Part shown: positions 34,268 through 43,411 of the stretch, piece by piece | Position numbering within the stretch: position 1 is the first letter of the stretch | How the letters are laid out: each line of letters opens with the position of its first letter | Origin: DASWHX01 sp036397995 | GTDB lineage: Bacteria > Bacteroidota > Bacteroidia > Cytophagales > Cyclobacteriaceae | Length of the DNA: 62,754 nt | Reading direction: 5' to 3' | NCBI GenBank assembly: GCA_036397995.1 | Contig: DASWHX010000183.1 | Coordinates: 1 to 62,754, forward strand | Translations under genes and position numbers: made by a program | Notes under the pieces: generated by a model | Database searches by the model: none | Seen by the model: only the letters and a program-made list of their open reading frames with translations | Told to the model about the DNA's origin: nothing

Positions 34268-34441
34268 TAAGTTTAGAGCTTAGGAGAGAAAAGGAACAGG
34301 TGAACAGGTGACGCAAGACAAGTCCTCGCGCTGAAAATCTGTTCTGGTACTATTTTTATGAGATCAATATAAGAGAAATACTCTTCCAGTAATTCTATTT
34401 CATTGAATTCAGCCCTGTTACTGAGAATAAAGTGAAATTCA

Positions 34442-37400
34442 TTAACCCCCATCTCCGGCGACAGCGCTGGTCTCCTTCAGAGATAAATATTCTTTCAGAA
34501 TATTTTCAAATTTAATTTTCAATTCAGTATACCGGTCAAAAGCATCCTTACCAGGCCGCTGGTCTGCACGGTTCAGCATGGATGATAAATAACTGATTTG
34601 ATCCAGGAGCATTGGCGTCATGTACGTCCCATCGGCAGTAAACATCTGATTTTCAATCTTTGCCCATTTGTCGTCTTCGGATTTTAATGAAGAATTTTCT
34701 TTCAATTCTTTCGCAATTTCCTTGCGGACATTTTGCACTGAATTTCCAACTCTTTTAGCGGTATCCTGTAAATCACGGATTTTCAGAGTTAGTTCTTCCT
34801 GCGACTTCAGATCATCATAGGTAATTCCTGAAGCGGCCAAGCTGGGGTCTATGACCAGTTTTACGGTCTGCGTATAGGTATTTCCATCAACAATCAACCG
34901 AACTTGATATTCACCGGGTGCGGCCATAGGTCCGTTCAGGAAACTTCGTCTCCGGTTGCTGTCCCACGCACCTTTATGATCCATATCCCAGATAAAACGA
35001 TGGGAACCGGCAGTTTTCTCCAGGCTGGAGGGATTTCCCCTGAAAAAGAATCCGGTGGCCATACTCGGTTCATCATCCTGACTTTGCCGCCTGGTTTCAC
35101 TTTCAAAACTTCTGATAACCTGTTGCCTGGCATCTACTATCTCCAGTGTGATTTCATCTTTCGCATTATGAGCAAGATAATAATCAATTACGACGCCAGG
35201 ACTTGGATATTCCGGCACGGAATTGGAACCCCTGAAGCGGAATCGATAAGTATCTTTTGACTTGAATAAAGTGACCGCATCAACAGATTTTGCTGCTCTT
35301 AAAGAAGAAATATTATCCATTATCCAAAATCCCCGGCCCATTGTACTAAGAATTAAATCATCGCGGTAAATCTTAATATCCGTGACAGGAGTTACCGGCA
35401 GGTTTCGCTGGAATTTCTCCCAGGTTTCACCATCGTCATAAGAAATAAACATTCCGAACTCTGTTCCGGCAAATAACAATCCTTCTTTCACCTGATCTTC
35501 ACGGACTACGCGAACGGGATAATTCTCCGGAATTCCATTTTTTCCGGTGGTTAGTAATCTCCAGGTTTTACCAAAGTCGGTTGTCCTGTATGCATAAGGT
35601 TTCCAGTCTCCAAGCTGATACCGTAAAACTGCGATATAGGCTTTGCCTTCTTTATGAGGTGATGGTTCCACAGCATCCACGCGTCCGCCGGCGGCCAATC
35701 CTTTGGGTGTAACTTGTTCCCACGTTTCCCCTCCATTCCTGGTAACATGGACCGGGCCATCATTGGCTCCTACCCAGATAACCCCTGCTTTTACTGATGA
35801 TTCCCTAATCGCGTATATGGTTGAATAAAATTCCTCCCCGGTGATGTCCCTGGTAATGGGGCTCCCGGAAATAACCTGCGTCTTCGGATCAAAAGCAGTA
35901 AGGTCTGGTGAGATAGTTTCCCAGGTAATGCCATCATCTGTTGTTTTGTGGACATACTGAGAGGTGTGATAAACAACATCCGGATTGTGGGGTGACACAT
36001 GAATCGGTGAAACTCTCTGAAACCGGTATTTCAAATCAGCTGGATTATGACCATACATATTTGCAGCACCAACATAATATTGTCTTTCCTGACCGGTACG
36101 TTTATCGTAAACGCCAAACCTTCCTTTGCAGTTGGAATATACGATATTGTGGTTGCCTGGTTTTGGAACCGCCGGTCCGGTTTCGCAACCACCAACTGCA
36201 AGCCAATGTCCCGCATCACCTGCGGGATGATTATATGGTGGGAGAGAAGGAACTGCCATGGTAGAATTATCCTGTTGCCCTGCATAGAGCCAATACGGTA
36301 CCTGATCGTCTACCTCTACCTGATATAATTCTGCTGTTGGTTGATTTTCAATACTGGACCAGGTTTTCCCATAGTTAATGGTAACATTGGCTCCGCCATC
36401 ATTAGATTGAACCCACACAAGAGTATCTTTCGGATTGATCCACATATCATGATTGTCTCCATGGGGTGTCCGCATTCTGCGCCAGGTTTTTCCACTATCC
36501 ACTGAGTAATGAAATCCGGTGGAGTTTACATAAACTGTATTAGGATTTTGTGGATTTACATCCACGTTGCAATAATAAAAAGGCCTGTCGGTAAGTGGCC
36601 GGTAGGATGATACTAACTCAAACGACTCACCTCTATTTGATGACTTATAAAGACCTCGGACATCGTCAGGTGCTGCTTCAACCAAGGCATACAAAATTTC
36701 GGGATCGGCAGGTGTAACTGCCAAATCGATTTTTCCAATCAACCCTGTTGGTAATCCCTGCGTTTGTTTTTTCCAGGTTTTTCCTCCATCAATAGATTTA
36801 TAAATACCCCCTTCCTTACTTCCACTGATAATTGTCCAGGGTTTTCTCTCTGCCCGCCACAAGGTTGCATAAATAATATCCGGATTATCCGGTGCAAACT
36901 CCAAATCTACTGCACCAATACTGTCAGAATGATATAAAACCTGACTCCAGGTTTTGCCACCATCAGTAGTTTTGTAAACACCACGTTCTTTATTACGCTG
37001 AAAAGCTTGCCCAATGGCTGCAACAAATACAATATCAGGGTTGGAAGGATGTATTTCTACGGCACCAATTTGTCCTGTCATTGGCAACCCGGCAAAAGAC
37101 CAGGATTTTCCCGCATCCGTTGACTTAAAAACACCTTTTCCTGTAATTACATTACTTCTGATTCCATCTGAACCTGTTCCTACATAAATAATGTCCGGGT
37201 TTGAGTTCGCCACACGAATTGCTCCAATCGAAGGAGTGGAGAAATACCCGTCAGAAATATTCTGCCAGGAATCGCCGTAATCTTCAGTCTTCCATACACC
37301 ACCACCGGTAGCTCCCATCAGGAAGAAACCCGGCTTTTCGGAATGCCCGGCCACAGCCGTTGCGCGGCCTCCTCTTGTTGGGCCAAGATTCCGATATTCA

Positions 37401-37513
37401 TAAGCCTGGTAAAGTTTCTCGTTATCAGAATTTACATTGGATTGACTTTGTCCTTCAAATGGAACCGCAATTAATGCAAGGACAGTTAGAATGGATGTTT
37501 TGGCAAATTTCAT
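34442..37513 (-). CDS. Exported BNR/VPS10 (sortilin-like) beta-propeller protein
   Basis: The 1023-residue protein has a signal peptide (about 1-23, ending GQSQ) and many copies of the BNR/Asp-box type motif, for example STDAGKSW, TTDGGKTW, SIDGGKTW, SVDSGKTW, DDGITW and DDGETW. These form a sortilin-like ten-bladed propeller over roughly residues 35-740. The last 250 residues hold a beta domain with GEYQVRLIVDG and a helical tail. Such proteins are frequent in Bacteroidota and are annotated as glycosyl hydrolase-like, but no catalytic residues can be assigned. No T9SS tail is present, so it is probably periplasmic. It appears to be monocistronic. Confidence 0.87.
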   Translation of the reverse strand: MKFAKTSILTVLALIAVPFEGQSQSNVNSDNEKLYQAYEYRNLGPTRGGRATAVAGHSEKPGFFLMGATGGGVWKTEDYGDSWQNISDGYFSTPSIGAIRVANSNPDIIYVGTGSDGIRSNVITGKGVFKSTDAGKSWSFAGLPMTGQIGAVEIHPSNPDIVFVAAIGQAFQRNKERGVYKTTDGGKTWSQVLYHSDSIGAVDLEFAPDNPDIIYATLWRAERKPWTIISGSKEGGIYKSIDGGKTWKKQTQGLPTGLIGKIDLAVTPADPEILYALVEAAPDDVRGLYKSSNRGESFELVSSYRPLTDRPFYYCNVDVNPQNPNTVYVNSTGFHYSVDSGKTWRRMRTPHGDNHDMWINPKDTLVWVQSNDGGANVTINYGKTWSSIENQPTAELYQVEVDDQVPYWLYAGQQDNSTMAVPSLPPYNHPAGDAGHWLAVGGCETGPAVPKPGNHNIVYSNCKGRFGVYDKRTGQERQYYVGAANMYGHNPADLKYRFQRVSPIHVSPHNPDVVYHTSQYVHKTTDDGITWETISPDLTAFDPKTQVISGSPITRDITGEEFYSTIYAIRESSVKAGVIWVGANDGPVHVTRNGGETWEQVTPKGLAAGGRVDAVEPSPHKEGKAYIAVLRYQLGDWKPYAYRTTDFGKTWRLLTTGKNGIPENYPVRVVREDQVKEGLLFAGTEFGMFISYDDGETWEKFQRNLPVTPVTDIKIYRDDLILSTMGRGFWIMDNISSLRAAKSVDAVTLFKSKDTYRFRFRGSNSVPEYPSPGVVIDYYLAHNAKDEITLEIVDARQQVIRSFESETRRQSQDDEPSMATGFFFRGNPSSLEKTAGSHRFIWDMDHKGAWDSNRRRSFLNGPMAAPGEYQVRLIVDGNTYTQTVKLVIDPSLAASGITYDDLKSQEELTLKIRDLQDTAKRVGNSVQNVRKEIAKELKENSSLKSEDDKWAKIENQMFTADGTYMTPMLLDQISYLSSMLNRADQRPGKDAFDRYTELKIKFENILKEYLSLKETSAVAGDGG

Positions 37514-37610
37514 GGATAAGTGATTTAGTCTCTGAATTTAGAAAAAAAAGGTCACTTAAAAAGAAAGAATAGGTTGAATGCAGCTATTAATTTGCGAGTG
37601 GTAATGTGGA

Positions 37611-38213
37611 TTATGGCATATACTTCCAGTTCCGGGGTTTCCCTTCCTGAAGCCATTCCATCATTGTGCTAATTCGCTTCTCCCGGGTCGTCTCAGTTTT
37701 TGCTTCCTCAATCCATTCGATGTAATCTTTTTTGTTAGAATTTGAAAAATTTTCAAAAACTGAAAATGCTTTCTTGTTAGCTCGAATTATTTTCAAAATT
37801 TCTGAAGGCACCCTTACTTCCTTTAGTCGCTTTACCGTTTTCTTCGGGTTCTTTATGCCTTCATCTTTAAGCCTGACTGCCTGATGGATGTAATCCAGAA
37901 TAATCTTGTCACTTGGCAGATCTTTAAGGCTTGTAATTTTGCCAAAATGTCCCATCGCTTCCCCTGATGTCAGGACCCCATGATTATCTTTAATTAATGC
38001 TCCTTGCCAGAAGCCAAATGTGCAGTGCGCCTTGAAGGCGGCCATGTTGCAAAAAATTCCCTTGTATTCAAAATTAGGAAAACTCCATTTAATTTTTTCC
38101 GCGACTTCAGGACATCCCTTGTGGATGAGGTTACGAATGTGTTTCAAAATAGGTTTGGCAAAGTCAGCTGACCTGGCAATATAAGCGTCAATTTTTGGAT
38201 CTTTCTTTCCCAT
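37611..38213 (-). CDS. DUF1801/YdeI-like (OmdA) protein
   Basis: The 200-residue protein has an N-terminal DUF1801-like domain (PKIDAYIARSADFAKPILKHIRNLIH, then IKWSFPNFEYKG) and a C-terminal YdeI/OmdA segment (VPSEILKIIRANKKAFSVFENFSNSNKKDYIEWI) ending in basic helices with MEWLQEGKPRNWKYMP. E. coli-type YdeI/OmdA homologues are linked to resistance to antimicrobial peptides, but the mechanism is not settled. I use the ATG at 38213 rather than the frame start at 38243. A -7 box lies 18 bases upstream. Confidence 0.82.
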   Translation of the reverse strand: MGKKDPKIDAYIARSADFAKPILKHIRNLIHKGCPEVAEKIKWSFPNFEYKGIFCNMAAFKAHCTFGFWQGALIKDNHGVLTSGEAMGHFGKITSLKDLPSDKIILDYIHQAVRLKDEGIKNPKKTVKRLKEVRVPSEILKIIRANKKAFSVFENFSNSNKKDYIEWIEEAKTETTREKRISTMMEWLQEGKPRNWKYMP

Positions 38214-38231
38214 GATTTTGATTTGAGATTT

Positions 38232-38239
38232 CAAAATTA
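38232..38239 (-). promoter_or_regulatory. TAnnTTTG -7 box upstream of the YdeI-like gene
   Basis: The minus strand reads TAATTTTG, an exact -7 consensus, 18 bases before the chosen ATG. No TTTG is found at the ideal distance upstream. Confidence 0.4.
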
Positions 38240-38275
38240 ACAAAATAATTCAAACGAATTAAAGTCTAAATTGAA

Positions 38276-38884
38276 CTAATATTTTGTCCAGTTTTTGCTT
38301 TGGATTTTTTCCTGTTGATCGATTATTTTTTCGATCCAAAAATCGTCATTCATCTGGTTCGCGATACTTAAGGCTCTTTCACTGGCCGAAAGCGCCTGAA
38401 CATATTTTCCCTCCCGGTATAGAAACCAACTATACTTTGCCCAGGTCATATAATCAGATTCAATCTCGTAATTATATTTTATACCGGTAAAATAATACTG
38501 CTGGTCATTTGGCATTTTGTAGATAACAATGCACAAAATGAGTATTACCAGGTTAATCCACTGACGACCATCTGCCAAAGTTGATTTGTTCCTGAACTTA
38601 AAGTAAACACCAACCACCAGAGAAATGAATGAAAAGCTCATGGGAATTATCCCCATGGGAAAGAATTTGGTAAGAAATAAAAGCCAGATCAGCAAAAAGG
38701 TTGATGAAAGACCAATGAAGAAGGAATCCATTTCAATTTTGCGGGTTGTAACCATGTATATATAGAGTCCCAATAAATAAATAATGGCTGCAACTATAAA
38801 GTAGGTGTGAAAGTGAATCCTGTAGATTTTCAATGTGTACGCGATGAAGGCAAAAATGAAACCGGCAATTTCTTCTTTTTTCAT
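38276..38884 (-). CDS. Hypothetical membrane protein with TPR-like tail
   Basis: The 202-residue protein has about five hydrophobic segments within the first 120 residues and a soluble C-terminus. In the tail, YMTWAKYSWFLYREGKYVQALSASERALSIANQ resembles one and a half tetratricopeptide repeats. I do not recognise the family. The ATG at 38884 gives MKKEEIAGFIFAF, a better N-terminus than the longer frame from 38914. It is upstream of the YdeI-like gene on the same strand (62 bases apart) and divergent from the third permease, whose palindromic control region begins 86 bases away. Confidence 0.65.
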   Translation of the reverse strand: MKKEEIAGFIFAFIAYTLKIYRIHFHTYFIVAAIIYLLGLYIYMVTTRKIEMDSFFIGLSSTFLLIWLLFLTKFFPMGIIPMSFSFISLVVGVYFKFRNKSTLADGRQWINLVILILCIVIYKMPNDQQYYFTGIKYNYEIESDYMTWAKYSWFLYREGKYVQALSASERALSIANQMNDDFWIEKIIDQQEKIQSKNWTKY

Positions 38885-38970
38885 TGGGATTTGCTTGCAA
38901 CGAATCAAAAGCAAAAAAAGTCTTTTTCCAAAAGAATTTGGGTTAAATAAAGTGTTATATAATCATACAC

Positions 38971-38998
38971 TATACTGTATCAATAATGATACAGTATA
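38971..38998. promoter_or_regulatory. Perfect 28-base palindrome, candidate operator or enhancer
   Basis: TATACTGTATCA (38971-38982) and TGATACAGTATA (38987-38998) are perfect 12-base inverted arms with a four-base ATAA centre. The centre is about 100 bases upstream of the start predicted for the third permease. No T-run follows, so it is not a terminator. A dimeric regulator site is the likely explanation. Confidence 0.6.
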
Positions 38999-39056
38999 AA
39001 ACTAATTCTGGCAAATAATTTACTTCTTAGCCGCTGATAATGAATACTTTAACACC

Positions 39057-39073
39057 ATGGCACTGTTTTGGTT
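39057..39073 (+). promoter_or_regulatory. Possible sigma-54-like promoter of the third permease
   Basis: ATGGCACTGTTTTGGTT has the TGGCAC of the -24 box and a TTGG at the -12 position at correct spacing, but the invariant -12 GC is GT. Transcription would start near 39084, 24 bases before the ATG. It is weaker than the site at 26743. Confidence 0.35.
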
Positions 39074-39107
39074 TCCATAATAACATCACACTTAAAAAAG
39101 ACCAAGA

Positions 39108-41549
39108 ATGATTCATCATTATCTGAAAATCGCTTTTCGAAATCTTGTTCGACAAAGATTCTATACTCTGATTAACATTTTTGGTTTGGCTCTCGGCCTT
39201 GCCTGCACGGTTCTTATCGGGCACTATATCCATTATGAACTCAGTTATGACACGATCCACCCTGATGTGGAGAGGCTTTACAGGGTGAATCAAACTAATA
39301 TCTGGTATCCGGAACAAGGTGCCATGAGTTCAACCGGACTTCCTCTGGCTAAAATTCTTGCAGATGACTTTCCTGAAGTTGAATCCTCATTACGTATAAA
39401 CACTCCCTATAGGTTTACAGTCAGGTATGATGATTCTTTTGGAAATATAAAAGCCTTTAATGAAGATGATTTTCTGGCATCTGACTCAAATTTCTTCGAG
39501 TTTTTCGAATTCAAATTAAAAGAAGGTGATCCGGCAACTGCATTAAAGGGTTTAAACAAAGTAGTAATTTCCGATGAAGCTTCTGCAAGGCTGTTCGGAG
39601 AAGAACCTGGCTTAGGAAAAATTATCCTGATGGGTGAAGATCGAATTCCTTTGGAAGTTACAGGTGTAACCGAATCCCAGCCTGAAAATATTCATTTCGA
39701 TTTTGACTACCTGATTTCTATTTATACGAATCCAAATATTAAACGATTTGAGTGGAGTTGGATTTGGACGCAGGCTGTTACCTATATCAAATTAAAGGAG
39801 GACGCTAATCCGGAGGATTTGGAGGGAAAGATGGAGAGTTTGGTTGACCTTCATGTTGCACCTTCGTTTAAGAGATTCGGTATAGATTTCAGTGAATTTA
39901 TTAAAGGAGGCAGCTGGAATTTTTATTTGCAGCCTGTCACCAGAATTCATTTATATTCAGCAGTTGAAGGTAACAGGATTGGAAACACCGGCGACATAAA
40001 ATATATCTATATTTTCGGCCTTGTGGGAATCTTTATTTTAATGATTGCAGTTATTAATTTTATTAATCTGGCTACCGCGAGAGCTGGGATACGTGCCAAG
40101 GAAATCGGAATTAAAAAAGTTATGGGCTCTCAAAAGAGAAATTTGATCATGCAGTTTCTCTCCGAATCCATGTTAGTTACTTTTATAAGCCTGGGAGTGG
40201 GTCTGGCGGTGATGGAGATTATAAGGATTCTGCTGAATAAATATCTGCTAATTCCGATGCTGTTCAGTATCTGGGAGAATCCGGTACTCCTGCTAATAAT
40301 GCCACTCTTCGCGATTATTATTGGAATTCTGGCAGGACTTTATCCGGCGTTCTATATTACCAGACTTGCCCCTGGTGAAATTTTAAAGGGCAGAATTACG
40401 CGTGGCGTAGCAAAATCCAACCTGCGTAATTTATTAGTGGTTGTTCAATTTACCATTTCCATCATCCTGATTGCCGCTACCCTTATTGTTTCACAGCAGG
40501 TAAATTTCTTTCTAAATAGCGATCTAGGTTTTGAAAAGGAAAACATTTTGTTAATTAATAACTCCGAGAGACTTGGTGGACAACTCCAATCCTATGTTGA
40601 TCAATTGGATTCAGAAACAGCAATTAAAGGCGCCGCAATATCAATGCTCAGGCCAGGGCGTGGTGGTTTTGAGGATATATATTCTGTAGAAGGATATGAG
40701 GAAAAGTATCCAATGTCGACAGAAAAAGTCGATGCGAATTATTTTTCAATTATGAACCTGAAATTTCGGGCAGGAAGACCTTTTGCTGAGAATAGTATCT
40801 CAGATCGAAATTCGGTAATCATAAATGAAAGCACGGCAAGATTATTTAACTGGACACCGGAGGAGGCATTATCACATCGATTGAATGATCTTGGAGATGA
40901 GTTGGAAGCAGTGCCCATAATAGGTGTAGTTAAAGATTTTCATTTTCAGCCCCTTCAAAATAAAATTGGTCCACTATTGATTTTTCATGAAAATGGAGCA
41001 ATGTGGGGAGATATGCGGGTGGTTATTGTAAAATATGATACAAAAATGGAAAGTCAATTGGTAAATCTGCTTCAATCAAAATGGCATCAAATTCTGCCTG
41101 ATACTCCATTTGAATATGAATTCCTGGACCAAACGCTCGCTGAACAATATGATTTTGAAAAACAACTGGGTGGATTATTTAGTTTTTTCACAACGCTATC
41201 CATTGTGATTGCAATTATAGGGTTAATTGGTTTGGTCGCTTTTGCATCCGAGCAACGCCGGAGAGAAATTGGGATCCGGAAAGTACTGGGAGCTCCAGTT
41301 CTTCGAATCCTGGTGATGCTGAACTCGCACCACCTCAAACTGATTGTTTTAAGCTTAATTTTTGCCGTACCGGTCGCCTGGTATGCAATGGACAATTGGC
41401 TTTCAGGGTTTCCATATAAAATTGAAATTTCCCCCTGGGTATTTTTACTCGCAGGCGGCTCTGTTGCCTTCTTGTCTCTCCTCTGTGTCAGTTATCTCTC
41501 CATCAGAGCTGCTTCCCTTAACCCGGCGGAAGTACTGAAGGAAGAGTAA
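39108..41549 (+). CDS. ABC transporter permease, FtsX/MacB-like (third paralogue)
   Basis: The 813-residue protein has the same doubled FtsX/MacB architecture as the two permeases at 28.9-33.7 kb. It has a helix near 18-40 (INIFGLALGLACTVLIGHYI), a periplasmic domain, helices near 300-460 and a second periplasmic domain. Three C-terminal helices lie at about 685-805. Coupling segments KEIGIKKVMGSQKRNL and REIGIRKVLGAPVLRI are present. It has no adjacent ATPase gene, so it may use the one at 28.1 kb or another elsewhere. It stands alone behind a strong palindrome and a possible sigma-54-like element, suggesting separate regulation. Confidence 0.88.
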   Translation: MIHHYLKIAFRNLVRQRFYTLINIFGLALGLACTVLIGHYIHYELSYDTIHPDVERLYRVNQTNIWYPEQGAMSSTGLPLAKILADDFPEVESSLRINTPYRFTVRYDDSFGNIKAFNEDDFLASDSNFFEFFEFKLKEGDPATALKGLNKVVISDEASARLFGEEPGLGKIILMGEDRIPLEVTGVTESQPENIHFDFDYLISIYTNPNIKRFEWSWIWTQAVTYIKLKEDANPEDLEGKMESLVDLHVAPSFKRFGIDFSEFIKGGSWNFYLQPVTRIHLYSAVEGNRIGNTGDIKYIYIFGLVGIFILMIAVINFINLATARAGIRAKEIGIKKVMGSQKRNLIMQFLSESMLVTFISLGVGLAVMEIIRILLNKYLLIPMLFSIWENPVLLLIMPLFAIIIGILAGLYPAFYITRLAPGEILKGRITRGVAKSNLRNLLVVVQFTISIILIAATLIVSQQVNFFLNSDLGFEKENILLINNSERLGGQLQSYVDQLDSETAIKGAAISMLRPGRGGFEDIYSVEGYEEKYPMSTEKVDANYFSIMNLKFRAGRPFAENSISDRNSVIINESTARLFNWTPEEALSHRLNDLGDELEAVPIIGVVKDFHFQPLQNKIGPLLIFHENGAMWGDMRVVIVKYDTKMESQLVNLLQSKWHQILPDTPFEYEFLDQTLAEQYDFEKQLGGLFSFFTTLSIVIAIIGLIGLVAFASEQRRREIGIRKVLGAPVLRILVMLNSHHLKLIVLSLIFAVPVAWYAMDNWLSGFPYKIEISPWVFLLAGGSVAFLSLLCVSYLSIRAASLNPAEVLKEE

Positions 41550-41665
41550 CCACCGGTGCAATTGGAATTGTAAGAGAAACTCAATTTACTATATTGAACG
41601 CAATCCATCCTATTTAGCATTGGTCAGATTTATGCATTTTCATTATGGCTGCAGTCCAGGCCATA

Positions 41666-43345
41666 TCAAGAGCCTGTCTCTCTTCCGGTAAGCTTGTTCG
41701 CAATAAGTTCTTTGGCACTTTTGAAAGCGTTTTGTGTCGGATTATCGCCCGCGATCATTTTAGCGATTTCCGCAACTCGTTCTTCTTCAGACAGCTCACG
41801 GATTTTGCTGACCGCTTTTCCATCCAGGTTTTCCTTGTACACAAAGAAATGGTTGCTTCCCCTGGCAGCAATTTGAGGTAAGTGACTGATGGTAATTACC
41901 TGATGTCCCCGGGCCATTGCCTTCATCATGTTTCCAAGTTTCAGGGCTGTTTCACCTGAAATACCATTATCTATCTCATCAAAAACTATGGTTGGCAATC
42001 GGGTTTTTTGAGCAAGAATGAATTTGAGGCAAAACATTAACCTGCTGAATTCACCACCGGAAGCAACCTGACGAAGTTCTTTTGGTTTTATGCCCTTGTT
42101 GGCAGAAAATAAATATGAAACCTTATCCATTCCTTGATTTCCCGCCTCAACGTCAGTTATTTCAATAACAATGGCTGCATCAGGCATTCCCAGATCTTTC
42201 AGATATCCGGTCAATTCTTTTTGCAATTCAGGAACAACTTTCCTTCTTTTTTCCGAGAGTAACCTGCCGTATTTCTCTATTTCATCCCAAAATTTTCGGA
42301 CTTTGGCTTCAGCTTCTTTAATAGATGACTCCATCCCTGATGCAGTATTCACTTTTTGTTCCAGCACTTCCAGGATTTCCACCAATTCCTTTATAGTACT
42401 TACCTTGTGTTTTTGTTGGAGACCGTAAATCAGGCTCAGCCTGGATTTTAACTCTTCAGCACGCGCCGGATCGGTTTCCACATTTTCTTCTTCCGTTGCA
42501 AGGTCTCTGATAAGTTCTTCAAGCTCAAAAGAGAGATTTTCCAATCTTGATGAAAACAACTCATATCGGCTGGAAAATTTAGTAAGATGTTTCAGCAACC
42601 GTAAACTTTCTTTTACCTGGTTCAGAACAGAAATTTCAGAATCCTGCATGGAATTCAAAATTAGATTCAAGTTTGATTTAATCTCTTCTGAATTTTCTAA
42701 TACCTGAACCTGTTCTTCCAGATTCTCCTGTTCATCTTCAACAAGGTTAGTCTTATCAAGTTCTTCCTTTTGAAAATTTATATAATCAAACTCCGCGGAT
42801 AGTCGGGAGTGTTCTTCTCTAAGTTGTTTCAGATTTTTTTCTGAATGTCTGTATTTTGCAAATGCAGATTTGAAGTTTGCAAGAATTTCTGAGGTTCCGG
42901 CATAGGAATCCAAAACTTCAAGCTGAAAATCTGATGATCGTAATAAAAGTGTGTCATGCTGTGAATGGATATCCATTAGATTGTTCCCCAATTCTTTCAG
43001 AATGTCTAAAGTAACCGGAGTATCATTGATGAACGCGCGACTTTTTCCTGAAGGTGAAATTTCTCTCCGGATAATGCAGATTTTATCATAATCCAAATCA
43101 TAATCTTTGAAAAAACCGGCCAAATCATATTCTGAAATGTTGAAGTCTCCCTCAACATAACATTTATCACCTGCATCATACAAGGTTTTTGTATCCGCTC
43201 GTTCTCCGAGCAATAAGCCCACAGCTCCCAACATTATTGATTTACCGGCACCGGTCTCACCGGTGATAATCGTAAGAGCCTCTGATGGAGAGAATCTAAG
43301 CTCTTTGATTAAGGCGAAATTGGAAATTCGTAATTCTTTGAGCAT
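41666..43345 (-). CDS. recN: DNA repair protein RecN
   Basis: The 559-residue SMC-like ATPase has Walker A GETGAGKS (29-36) at the N-terminus, a central coiled coil (about 150-370) and the C-terminal ABC head. The head includes VASGGEFSRLMFCLKFIL (signature) and PTIVFDEIDNGISGETALKLG (Walker B), followed by VITISHLPQIAARG. RecN helps repair double-strand breaks by organising DNA ends. It is the last gene of the bamD-rpoZ-coaBC-DUF4835-recN cluster on the minus strand, 66 bases after DUF4835. Ends and length agree with the family. Confidence 0.96.
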   Translation of the reverse strand: MLKELRISNFALIKELRFSPSEALTIITGETGAGKSIMLGAVGLLLGERADTKTLYDAGDKCYVEGDFNISEYDLAGFFKDYDLDYDKICIIRREISPSGKSRAFINDTPVTLDILKELGNNLMDIHSQHDTLLLRSSDFQLEVLDSYAGTSEILANFKSAFAKYRHSEKNLKQLREEHSRLSAEFDYINFQKEELDKTNLVEDEQENLEEQVQVLENSEEIKSNLNLILNSMQDSEISVLNQVKESLRLLKHLTKFSSRYELFSSRLENLSFELEELIRDLATEEENVETDPARAEELKSRLSLIYGLQQKHKVSTIKELVEILEVLEQKVNTASGMESSIKEAEAKVRKFWDEIEKYGRLLSEKRRKVVPELQKELTGYLKDLGMPDAAIVIEITDVEAGNQGMDKVSYLFSANKGIKPKELRQVASGGEFSRLMFCLKFILAQKTRLPTIVFDEIDNGISGETALKLGNMMKAMARGHQVITISHLPQIAARGSNHFFVYKENLDGKAVSKIRELSEEERVAEIAKMIAGDNPTQNAFKSAKELIANKLTGRETGS

Positions 43346-43411
43346 AGCACTTTGGCAATATTACCAATTTTACCGGAGGAATAGGAAACCCTGCAGAAAG
43401 GAGACTGAAAA

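Noticed and set aside
34442..37513. Glycoside hydrolase
   Set aside because: Only BNR/Asp-box structural repeats are seen; no catalytic acid or nucleophile could be assigned.
34442..37513. Several long frames on the plus strand opposite the propeller gene
   Set aside because: They are shadow frames of the BNR repeats with no recognisable motifs and no start context.
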